From assembly GCA_009760855.2 (NCBI GenBank), contig WPIO01000008.1, forward strand, positions 910,001 through 940,000: a stretch of DNA of 30,000 bases, in the 5' to 3' direction. Positions 23,980 through 30,000 of the stretch are shown piece by piece (within the stretch, counting starts at the first letter, position 1; every line of letters starts with the position of its first letter). The DNA comes from Cristatella mucedo (lineage: Eukaryota; Bryozoa; Phylactolaemata; Cristatellidae). The notes under the pieces are model-generated. The model did not search any database. It saw only the letters and a program-made list of their open reading frames with translations, and was not told the DNA's origin. The translations under genes and the position numbers were made by a program.

Positions 23980-25758
23980 CATTTCTGGCCACATAAGGGA
24001 GGTCACAAAGAATTATTTTTAGTACGACGTCACACTAATTGCATAAACACCACAGCAAATGTGTTGGTATTTCGGTTGTCGATATATACTTTTACATGCT
24101 TTGCATAACTTCATGCCTGGCATAGTAGAAAACCTCTTATAACCCGAACGAACTTACAGCTATAGCAGTGGCGGAGGCCATATTTCGAGGACTTTTTTAA
24201 GTGTGAGTGTACATTCACAAACAGACATACACAGTATAGGCATTTATGCGTGTCAATCTATTTCATATGTATAGTAGTAACTAGTGTCGGGCAAGGTTGC
24301 ATGCTCTTGGCCATTGTTGGCAGCTTGCTATAACAGTCAACAATGGAGAGAACAAAGAGCACCATGCTACTCACCCACTAAACTTAACGTTCACATCCAG
24401 TCCAGTTTGAAGCTTGTGAAAGATTGCTATTCCATCCTGTACATTCTGCTCATAGTTCAGCCGTTCTTCCTCACTGGCATCATCCTGCAGTAAGCAAATC
24501 AGGTGACCACACAATGACTAAAGCAATGCAGGTCTTAAAAACGTCTGACTATAGTAACTGGGGAGAAAGAGAGAGCATGAGAAAAAGATATGCATACAGA
24601 GTGCACGTATGTGCACGGAGGGAGGGAGGGAGGGAGGGAGGGAGGGAGGGAGGGAGGGAGGGAGGGAGGGAGGGAGGGAGGGAGGGAGGGAGGGAGGGAG
24701 GGAGGGAGGGAGGGAGGGAGGGAGGGAGGGAGGCATGAAAGAGCCAAAGAGAAAAAGAGATCAACAAGATAGGGAGATAATTTTAAAGAGATAAAGGCAT
24801 TAAAAGGGGGCACCAACGTAGGTATGGCTGGTGGTTAACTGACTATTTGCCTTAGGCACCACCACAGCAGGCACACCTTGAATAATAAGAGTACGGGCAG
24901 CCATGCCTGAAGGTAGACAGCAATATCATAAGAGTATCCAGCTACGCCCTTTATTTTAGAATTTACCATTAAAAAAAGGAAAAATTTCAGCCACCCACTT
25001 TTTGAGCTGAGCTCTCACTGACAGAAGCAGTCAGATTACCAGTATCGGTCACTGGTGCATCATATGATAAGTATATTCCGACAGATCGGCCTACGATCGG
25101 CGAGTATCAAACTCAAATTCTCCTCACGTCGATACTTTCTCTGCCAAGTCACGTCCCGTTTTTCCTCGGTCAGCAGTGCATCTGAGAAATAGGTCTTTTC
25201 TTGCTTCATAGATGCCAAATATTTTTTTTGTTCCTTTCGAACGGTTGCGTGCATCACCAAATGGAAAATCAGTAAAACGGCAACGAGTAAACCTAAAACC
25301 TCGGTGAGACTGCAACGAGGAGTGTACATCATAGTGCATTCCACTTCTCCCCGGGCAGAGATAAGATGAAGGTGGGTCGCAGGAGGAAGCTGACCTATCA
25401 GGTAGCAGCGAAGGCCAGCACCGGCAGCTTCTCGACTAGTACATGTACTCGTACACGGTGAGCATACCTTGGCAATGCCGGAAAGAACAAGATCGCCAAG
25501 CAATTCCATGAGCTGCTCCGATGAGACAACCTCCGTCCCTGGTTTCAGTTTCGACTTGCCACGCAATAGCAGCACGTTCATGATGGCTATCAGAGGACAC
25601 GGGCCATTTGCATTCTGCGTGATGACTGGCACCGAGGCACTCTCCTCACTGCTCCAGTTAATCCACTTGACTTGATAAAAGAACTGGCCAGTCGGCTGCT
25701 GACTGCAGTCACTACTAGTGGTTGCTTGGGCATCACTGATGGCCGAAGACGAGTCCAT
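10049..25758 (-). CDS. MINDY: MINDY1/2-family (FAM63) K48-linkage deubiquitinase, complete 8-exon coding sequence
   Basis: Spliced coding sequence of 419 residues assembled from eight exons with GT/AG junctions and matching phases. MINDY proteases trim K48-linked polyubiquitin from the distal end. Seen: motif [16 protein letters not shown] in exon 1 with oxyanion Gln48 and nucleophile Cys54; NYEQN and [11 protein letters not shown] in exon 2; [13 protein letters not shown] and [10 protein letters not shown] in exon 3; AEQFL and the catalytic-His motif RNNHFST (His237) in exon 4; LVTDQGFL in exon 5; MIU1 (about 323-333) in exon 6; MIU2 (about 356-368) in exon 7; terminal C-R-I-L in exon 8. Length is close to vertebrate MINDY1 (about 470). 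The start is fixed by an in-frame TAA two codons upstream and a good context (G at -3, G at +4). The region between the catalytic domain and MIU1 and the post-MIU2 tail are low-complexity and divergent. No close minus-strand AATAAA is visible past the stop. Whether it is orthologous to MINDY1 or MINDY2 cannot be decided; the duplication may be vertebrate-specific. Confidence 0.95.
10180..10354 (-). CDS. MINDY: MINDY exon 7 (residues 356-414, MIU2 and basic tail)
   Basis: 175 nt. The acceptor is tttcttgcag|CCTC and the donor GACAAG|GTGAGC. The split Asp codon plus [15 protein letters not shown] is a clear MIU2. An Ala/Ser-rich segment and a basic end (DQRKPTKDK) follow, comparable to the Lys-rich run that precedes the prenylation box in vertebrate MINDY1/2. 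It leaves in phase 0. Confidence 0.93.
11213..11330 (-). mobile_element. Degenerate SINE family A copy (intron 6)
   Basis: CTATCACCCCGTTTGCGGTG and a following GCCTGCAGCAGGACACC..GATGTGG stretch parallel the family A body and B-box region, with many substitutions. Recognisable only by alignment to the good copies. Confidence 0.45.
11524..11907 (+). other. Unidentified open frame inside MINDY intron 6
   Basis: The frame is open from just after a stop at 11547-11549-frame position 11527 to the stop at 11905. It reads [18 protein letters not shown], a helical [20 protein letters not shown] segment, then [10 protein letters not shown] and an Arg-rich end. It has no ATG near the start. Composition is protein-like in the first half only. 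It could be a fragment of an unknown element. No function assigned. Confidence 0.2.
12455..12600 (+). mobile_element. tRNA-derived SINE, family B, full copy (intron 6)
   Basis: Head GAGCTGGTTTGCACCAGCGG with A-box-like GGTTGAGGTGC, B-box-like GGGCTCGAGCCCC near 12530, then tail AAGCGCCTGAATAGTGATTAAG..GGGCGCTATACAAATGAAT. The tail is homologous to the LINE 3' end. Collinear with the copy at 20612-20755. Confidence 0.85.
12880..13388 (+). mobile_element. Diverged L2-type LINE fragment (intron 6)
   Basis: Decayed relative of the LINE at 23047: TCTGCCTACTTTCAGCTGG matches 23232 on, and GGTCCTTGCATTAGTGACATCC plus TAATGCAAACTCACTACC match the 'RLDYCNSLL' region. Later it matches up to 'PKAWNS'. 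It stops abruptly at 13388, where a second copy begins at an earlier point of ORF2. The upstream limit is uncertain. Confidence 0.7.
13389..14022 (+). mobile_element. L2-type LINE family A, 3'-end copy with ORF2 C-terminus (intron 6)
   Basis: The 13403-13864 frame encodes the C-terminal part of the RT polyprotein: [60 protein letters not shown] and [17 protein letters not shown]. This ending is diagnostic of L2/CR1-type LINEs. The 3' UTR and hairpin tail (13959-13998) follow. It is intact in frame and among the best preserved copies here, but 5'-truncated and so not autonomous. Confidence 0.93.
14080..14210 (+). repeat. Dispersed repeat of unknown family, copy 1 (intron 6)
   Basis: Shares TTTGACGATTTCCACATAAA, AATGCAAACCATGTCTAACCC and GATGTAAA-type words, in order and spacing, with 28280-28410. 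No Pol III boxes or protein were found. Confidence 0.65.
14619..14717 (-). CDS. MINDY: MINDY exon 6 (residues 323-356, MIU1)
   Basis: 99 nt. The acceptor follows a long pyrimidine tract (tttttttag|TTAC) and the donor is TCAGA|GTAAGT. It encodes [11 protein letters not shown], matching the MIU core (hydrophobic, L-A-x-x-L), then a Gly/Ser/Thr-rich linker ending AALS. It enters and leaves in the same phase, so it could be skipped without a frameshift. Confidence 0.92.
15227..15459 (-). CDS. MINDY: MINDY exon 5 (residues 246-323)
   Basis: 233 nt. The acceptor is cttcctccag|GGA and the donor AACGA|GTAAGC. It encodes [23 protein letters not shown] and DADFHL, the C-terminal end of the catalytic domain. 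A divergent linker ([14 protein letters not shown] onward) leads towards the MIU region. It ends with GA, the first two bases of the Asp that opens MIU1. Confidence 0.95.
15829..15971 (-). CDS. MINDY: MINDY exon 4 (residues 198-245, catalytic His)
   Basis: 143 nt. The acceptor is ggcggcag|CT and the donor AAG|GTGATT. It encodes [19 protein letters not shown], then an acidic [14 protein letters not shown] segment whose His (residue 237) is the family's catalytic His. It leaves in phase 0. The split first codon gives Ala where vertebrate homologues have Gly. Confidence 0.95.
16242..16365. repeat. Imperfect CA/CAGA microsatellite (intron 3 side of exon 4)
   Basis: About 120 bp of ACAC with interspersed AGAC and ACTGAC units. 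It lies roughly 270 nt upstream of the exon 4 acceptor on the transcribed strand, where it appears as a GT-rich tract. Confidence 0.9.
16560..16830 (-). mobile_element. Diverged L2-type LINE ORF2 end (intron 3)
   Basis: The minus strand reads [20 protein letters not shown] just after a decayed 'FSSYAPK..NSL' region, equivalent to the family A '[13 protein letters not shown]' end. Divergent in sequence, so probably an older or separate family. Confidence 0.65.
16850..17070 (-). mobile_element. LINE family B, 3' UTR fragment (intron 3)
   Basis: Matches 21835-22010 along its length: GTAGCATGGAAGTAGC, GAGTCAGGAGGGCAGT, CAGCTTTCGGTACAAATTCG and CAGGAGAGTTTTTCTATAGC. In the better copy this region lies downstream of an L2-like ORF2 end, so it is that family's 3' UTR. 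Confidence 0.7.
17205..17402 (+). mobile_element. SINE family C, 3' portion (intron 3)
   Basis: GTGGCCATGAGTGTCTTGCT and TAAGCATG, then CCTGGATAGAGATTTAGTTC with TCTTTGTATGCTATACAAA and an ATT-rich end. Shares this order with 29095-29280. The tRNA-like head is not recognisable in this copy. Confidence 0.6.
18037..18190 (-). mobile_element. tRNA-derived SINE, family A, copy 3 (intron 3)
   Basis: Minus strand keeps A box GGCTCACTAGGTAAGG and TTGCTTTCATGACC. The B box is damaged (TTAGTTCGATTCC). The 3' end is GGCTCTTATGTCGCTATACA. Sense orientation relative to MINDY transcription. Confidence 0.88.
18922..19112 (-). CDS. MINDY: MINDY exon 3 (residues 134-198)
   Basis: 191 nt. The acceptor is acatgtag|GGTG and the donor GAAG|GTGGGC. 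It encodes the core of the catalytic domain: [20 protein letters not shown], then [15 protein letters not shown] and ALVSE. Reading frame joins exon 2 exactly through a Gly codon and leaves in phase 1. Confidence 0.95.
20612..20755 (-). mobile_element. tRNA-derived SINE, family B, full copy (intron 2)
   Basis: Minus strand: GAGCTGGTTTGGTCCAGTGG, TTAAGGTGC (A box), GGGCTCGAGCCC (B box), AAGCGCCTGAATAGAGATTA and the GGGGCGCTATACAAATGAAT end. Better preserved than the 12455 copy. Confidence 0.9.
21607..22515 (-). mobile_element. L2-type LINE family A copy, interrupted by another LINE (intron 2)
   Basis: The 3' tail and 3' UTR lie at 21607-21785 and the rest of the 3' UTR plus ORF2 end at 22286-22515 (TTTGGAGACCGTGCC..-type sequence in reverse). 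The two halves join perfectly if 21786-22285 and one copy of GGTTAGTG are removed. Confidence 0.88.
21786..22285 (-). mobile_element. LINE family B insertion with 8-bp target-site duplication (intron 2)
   Basis: Flanked by GGTTAGTG at 21778-21785 and 22286-22293. The minus strand encodes an L2-like ORF2 end: [40 protein letters not shown], then a stop and [19 protein letters not shown] 3' UTR shared with 17070-16850 follows. 5'-truncated. Confidence 0.85.
23047..23980 (+). mobile_element. L2-type LINE family A, longest copy (intron 2)
   Basis: Begins within [37 protein letters not shown] and [18 protein letters not shown]. After a stop codon it continues [40 protein letters not shown] and [21 protein letters not shown] deletion of about 60 bp near 23540, relative to 13550-13610, shifts the frame; the 3' UTR, hairpin (about 23893-23931) and (ATT)n tail follow. 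Non-functional. Confidence 0.93.
23939..23979. repeat. (ATT)n tail of LINE
   Basis: Pure ATT repeat of about 41 bp at the 3' end of the LINE copy. Short ATT runs also end the copies at 8622 and 14011, so it is the element's own tail, expanded here. Confidence 0.92.
24375..24484 (-). CDS. MINDY: MINDY exon 2 (residues 98-134)
   Basis: Short 110-nt exon. The acceptor is tactgcag|GAT and the donor GG|GTGAGT. It encodes an acidic start (DDASEEERL) and then NYEQN and [15 protein letters not shown], a stretch strongly conserved in MINDY1/2. It enters in phase 0 and leaves in phase 2; the split Gly codon is completed by the first base of exon 3. Confidence 0.93.
24617..24733. repeat. (GGGA)29 microsatellite in MINDY intron 1
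   Basis: 117 bp of uninterrupted GGAG/GGGA units on the plus strand, so the MINDY pre-mRNA carries a TCCC pyrimidine run about 130 nt upstream of the exon 2 acceptor. The plus strand satisfies the simple four-run G-quadruplex pattern many times over. Confidence 0.98.
25468..25758 (-). CDS. MINDY: MINDY exon 1 (residues 1-97, catalytic Cys)
   Basis: Opens with the ATG at 25758-25756, preceded by an in-frame TAA. A Ser/Thr/Gln-rich leader of about 25 residues is followed by [10 protein letters not shown] and the conserved catalytic loop with Gln48 and Cys54, then [12 protein letters not shown]. The donor is AAG|GTATGC at 25467, phase 0. The same frame stays open far into intron 1 (see findings). 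Confidence 0.95.
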
Positions 25759-25885
25759 TGCTTAAGCAGTGATCTACACTGATCTGCAACGATCAATAGC
25801 TTCAGCATGCGTGGCTATGAGTCGATGGGTGCAGGCAATCCTACGCTACTGCCTAAGGGCAAATGGGACTAGTTGTAGTGAGCAC

Positions 25886-25951
25886 TCACACAGACACACA
25901 CACACACACACACACACACAAAGACACACACACACACACACACACACACAC
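25886..25951. repeat. CA microsatellite upstream of MINDY start
   Basis: About 65 bp of AC with two AGAC interruptions, 130 bp upstream of the MINDY ATG and therefore in or near its promoter or 5' UTR. Confidence 0.93.
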
Positions 25952-27291
<1,340 letters not shown>

Positions 27292-27311
27292 GCAGCTATG
27301 AATATTGTTTA

Positions 27312-27380
27312 CATAATAATAATAATACTTTTTTAATAGCCCTCTAAGAGAACTTAATCTCTATTCAGGTGCTTTACAAC
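27312..27380 (-). mobile_element. SINE family B 3'-tail fragment
   Basis: Minus strand reads AAAGCACCTGAATAGAGATT, AAGTTCTCTTAGAGGGCTAT and a poly-A/ATT tail, matching the family B tail. No tRNA-like head. Confidence 0.75.
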
Positions 27381-27781
27381 TTGCAAGAGAAGCAACAATC
27401 AATAGGTAATTAGAAGCAAGGTATCCTGCCTAGACAAGCAGCCAAAAGCACACAAGAAGACACTCACAGCCACTGATTAGTGAGACCCCTGGTTAGTTGC
27501 AGGTGCTATGCGCTATGCAAAAGCATATCACTCTACAGTAATGAAACGGCGCTCGAAATTACCAAGTGGCGCTAATAGCAACACCGAATTGGCAACACCA
27601 AATTAAAGAAAGACCAAACAACTCCCTGTATATAACAGTCGGTACGACAGGCAACTTTCGGCGGAGTAGCTTACAACAGGTAACACTCAGCACCAAGAAT
27701 CACTATAAATCTATGCCTCTTCCAAGCTAACCTTACAGATGCATGGGGGCACACAAACACACAAGTACGCATGTATCTCAC

Positions 27782-27940
27782 CTTCTTCAAGACAAAATAC
27801 CTAGCAGAAGGTATAAATAAGACGAAGCGATCAAAGGCAGGTCCTTTTTCAACACAGTTGGAAAGTACAGCCAATGATGACACGGCAAATCCATAGCATA
27901 GCTCGTTTTGGCCAAATGAATAAAAAAACATGGTGTCGAA
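27782..27940 (-). CDS. Weak candidate internal exon of an unidentified gene
   Basis: Between an acceptor-like ..aagtag and a strong donor AAG|GTGAGA lies a 53-codon open frame. It reads SFGQNELCYGFAVSSLAVLS, then NCVEKGPAFDRFVLFIPSAR. The mix of residues and the donor look coding, and the length is a multiple of three. The family was not recognised, no partner exon could be joined and a chance frame remains possible. Confidence 0.25.
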
Positions 27941-28279
27941 CTACTTGTGCTGGTAAACAGAATAATAGCGGGCCGATCGGGAACATTGAAAAGACCAGGG
28001 CCAAACACGTGCAATTGTGGTTCTGAGCAGACTGGAGAAAATGCAAATGCTTGCTCATGCTGCTCAGGGTTCCAAGGGCAAGAGTAATACGTTCATGGCA
28101 GGATGTCCAGTGTCAGCGACCTTTAACTGCTGGAGCACTGTCAATGCCTTCTACTGTCGTCGGTTGGGTTATTACCAATGTGAAACGTTTGCAGCCGTCG
28201 AAAAGCCTCAGTGGTTACATCGTAAATGTCCTTAAGGAGGAATGTCAAGAAAGTACTTAACAAAATTTCTCTGACAATA

Positions 28280-28410
28280 GAATATTTGCTTAGGGTACCT
28301 TTCGAAAGACAAATATGTTAGAACAGGGATGACAAGTTCTGACGACTTCCACGTGAAAAATGGTTACGCAAACCATGTCTAACCCGGATGTAAATCAAAG
28401 GCAACATATC
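28280..28410 (+). repeat. Dispersed repeat of unknown family, copy 2
   Basis: Collinear with 14080-14210 in the same orientation; GCAAACCATGTCTAACCC is identical in both. Divergence elsewhere indicates an old family rather than a recent duplication. Confidence 0.65.
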
Positions 28411-28676
28411 TACAAATAGCAAATTTACACCGATCTCTGCATCATATGCGACTTGTATACTAACTTGTCGAACCTTGGTAGATCGACATACATGTGTGAA
28501 GCTTGTTGAGGTGCATTCTTGTGAATTTCACATAGCTTCATTTCCAGCATAGGTTTGTGCCTTGTACAACCCACAACTTGGCTAATACTTCACGTAACAG
28601 GGTGAAATTTGAAATGCGAGTTCAGCCCTGCTTGTTTTAACTGAGGCAAACAAATTCTGATTTCGGTTGGATAAAT

Positions 28677-28960
28677 TTTGCTCTTACAGTTGGTGCAAAA
28701 CTCGGCATCTAGGCTTGTCTGCCGTGAGCGTTGCAGCTGCCACATCACGCCACTTCTAGCCGACCTGCACTGCCTCCCAGTCAGGCAATGCATTGACTTC
28801 AAGGTTCTGCCACTCGTGTTTAGGTCCCTTTATCCTCTGGCTCTAGCCGACCTACTCCCCCACCAGCCTAGGCATCGTAAAATTTGCTTTTCTGAATCAT
28901 ATCGTTTAGCTACAGCTCGTACGAACCTTAAATCCTTTGAAGGATCATGTCTTTAGTTGG
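28677..28960 (+). mobile_element. L2-type LINE ORF2 fragment
   Basis: Encodes [20 protein letters not shown], then [20 protein letters not shown] and ATARTNLKSFEGSCL. It is collinear with the 13389 copy up to the 'LKSFGDRAF' point, where it breaks off. Lacks the 3' UTR and tail. Confidence 0.88.
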
Positions 28961-29011
28961 TTCACGACCTAGTTTGTAAATCGTGAGCACCTTATCCCAA
29001 GCCTAAGATCC

Positions 29012-29280
29012 AGGGACGTAGCCCAGCAGTAAAGTGTTTGCATTTCACGTCCCAGAGTGCGTGATCTACAACAAATCAGGGGATCCACTCTACCCAGTGG
29101 CTCTGAGTGTCTTCTGGCCTGCTTTTGCACATTTGTCTAAGCATGATCCCTTGCTTGACATTAGCTCATTTGTATACTTCTGTTGCAACGACTTGTAAAA
29201 CACTGGATAACGATTTGATTCTCTTTAGGATGCTATAAAAAAGACTTATTCTTCTTCTTATTATTATTATTAGTAGTAGT
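29012..29280 (+). mobile_element. tRNA-derived SINE, family C
   Basis: GGGACGTAGCCCAGCAGTAAAG is a clear A-box head. The B-box region (GTGATCTACAACAAATC) is decayed. The body has CAGTGGCTCTGAGTGTC and the 3' end ACTGGATAACGATTTGATTC with TCTTTAGGATGCTATAAAA and an ATT tail, an L2-like tail of the same general design as family B. Confidence 0.72.
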
Positions 29281-29295
29281 AGTAATCTTAATTGT

Positions 29296-29364
29296 CAGCT
29301 GCAAGCAGGTGAAAGTGGCTGAGGCTCTTCTGTCGCTATATAAATATTCTGTCGCTATATAAAC
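29296..29364 (+). mobile_element. SINE family A 3'-end fragment with duplicated tail
   Basis: AGCTGCAAGCAGGTGAAAGT..GGCTCTTCTGTCGCTATATAAA aligns to the family A 3' half in plus orientation. The terminal 17 bp TTCTGTCGCTATATAAA occurs twice in a row (29328-29344 and 29347-29363). Confidence 0.8.
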
Positions 29365-30000
29365 TAGGCTGTTGATTCAGCTAGTAAATATGCTCTTATG
29401 CCGGTTAAGAACACGGCTCTTGAATCAGCAATTTTTTACTTTTCTTAAGATACAGTCAGTCGAAGGAGTCAATCGAAAGCGATCCGCTACTCAGAGTCCA
29501 GATAATGTGAGCTGCCAGATAATGCTACCGACTAGCAATTGGCACATGCCCCCCTCAGCCTTGCCACGTATTGCACACGATAGGGCAACACCTGTCGGCA
29601 CTCTGCGATCGCCCCGGGTCAACATGGTCTTAAGTCGAGAAGCTGAGGCCTCAACTCTGGCTCAACTCAAAGGAAAATCGAATGGCACGAGCGGCTGCAG
29701 CTGCTACATCGACGTCTAAACAACAGGAAACAAACCCAACTGCACTCACTGCTTGGGACAGATATACTGCACTGCTCTTGGAAATTGCCACACAATAGTC
29801 TCGGTTGGCCCAAGCAAGACATGGCTACTTTGCGACAATTATGGCCGCCACCGGCTCATTTGCCACCCACAGTGTCAAGTTTCAGTGGCAGAATCCACAG
29901 CACCAGTAGCTGCTGCCCCACTGATGGTTTTTCATTCAATACAAAAGAACGGACACGGTAGCCGTCGACAGGGCTTCATTTAGCAAGTGGCGCGACTAGT
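29365..30000. other. Unassigned stretch at window end
   Basis: Plus-strand open frames at 29372-29719 and 29753-29983 show no recognisable family, and an overlapping frame near 29653 reads MARAAAAATSTSKQQETNPT before a stop. Higher GC than the flanks. A first exon of a gene beyond the window is possible but unsupported. Confidence 0.3.

Noticed and set aside
24424-24816. Open frames of Gly-Arg-Glu or Leu-Pro-Pro-Ser repeats on both strands
   Set aside because: They are translations of the GGGA microsatellite; no flanking coding signal.
27627-27636. TATATAA as a core promoter
   Set aside because: A single AT-rich word without a gene or initiator context.

Overview
The window is animal (metazoan) nuclear DNA: one conserved gene split by spliceosomal introns, dispersed tRNA-derived SINEs, L2/CR1-type LINEs, a decayed Ty3/Gypsy element and long microsatellites. 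No bacterial, phage or CRISPR architecture is present. The species cannot be read from the sequence. The SINE/LINE mix and long introns suggest a non-vertebrate animal, which is an inference.

The only confidently identified host gene is a MINDY1/2 (FAM63) K48-ubiquitin-chain deubiquitinase on the minus strand. It runs from the ATG at 25758 to a stop at 10049 in eight coding exons: 25758-25468, 24484-24375, 19112-18922, 15971-15829, 15459-15227, 14717-14619, 10354-10180 and 10066-10049. All junctions are GT/AG and phase-consistent, giving 419 residues. Catalytic Cys (residue 54) and His (237), two tandem MIU ubiquitin-binding helices and a C-terminal prenylation box (C-R-I-L) are all present. 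The box is on an 18-nt terminal coding segment. Its introns (113 nt to about 5.3 kb) hold most of the repeats.

Layout. 1-5230: SINE-A copies at both ends of a gene-free stretch, then unannotatable DNA with a strong palindrome (2477-2517) and a repeat/inverted-repeat block (4564-4757). 5230-7046: minus-strand Gypsy remnant (gag, RT, RNase H pieces) with SINE and LINE tails nested in it. 7047-10048: unidentified DNA and a LINE 3' end. 10049-25758: the MINDY gene, with LINE and SINE copies in introns 2, 3 and 6 and a 117-bp GGGA tract in intron 1. 25759-30000: upstream flank with CA microsatellites, one weak candidate exon, a LINE fragment and SINE copies.

The most rewarding observations concern MINDY processing. 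Both MIU exons begin with the last base of an equivalent split Asp codon, so the 99-nt MIU1 exon is a phase-symmetric cassette. Retention of the last intron would swap the prenyl box for a hydrophobic tail, and intron 1 stays open for 136 codons including a membrane-like segment. Among repeats, LINEs and unrelated tRNA-SINEs share an L2-type 3' hairpin tail, and one LINE sits inside another with an 8-bp target-site duplication.
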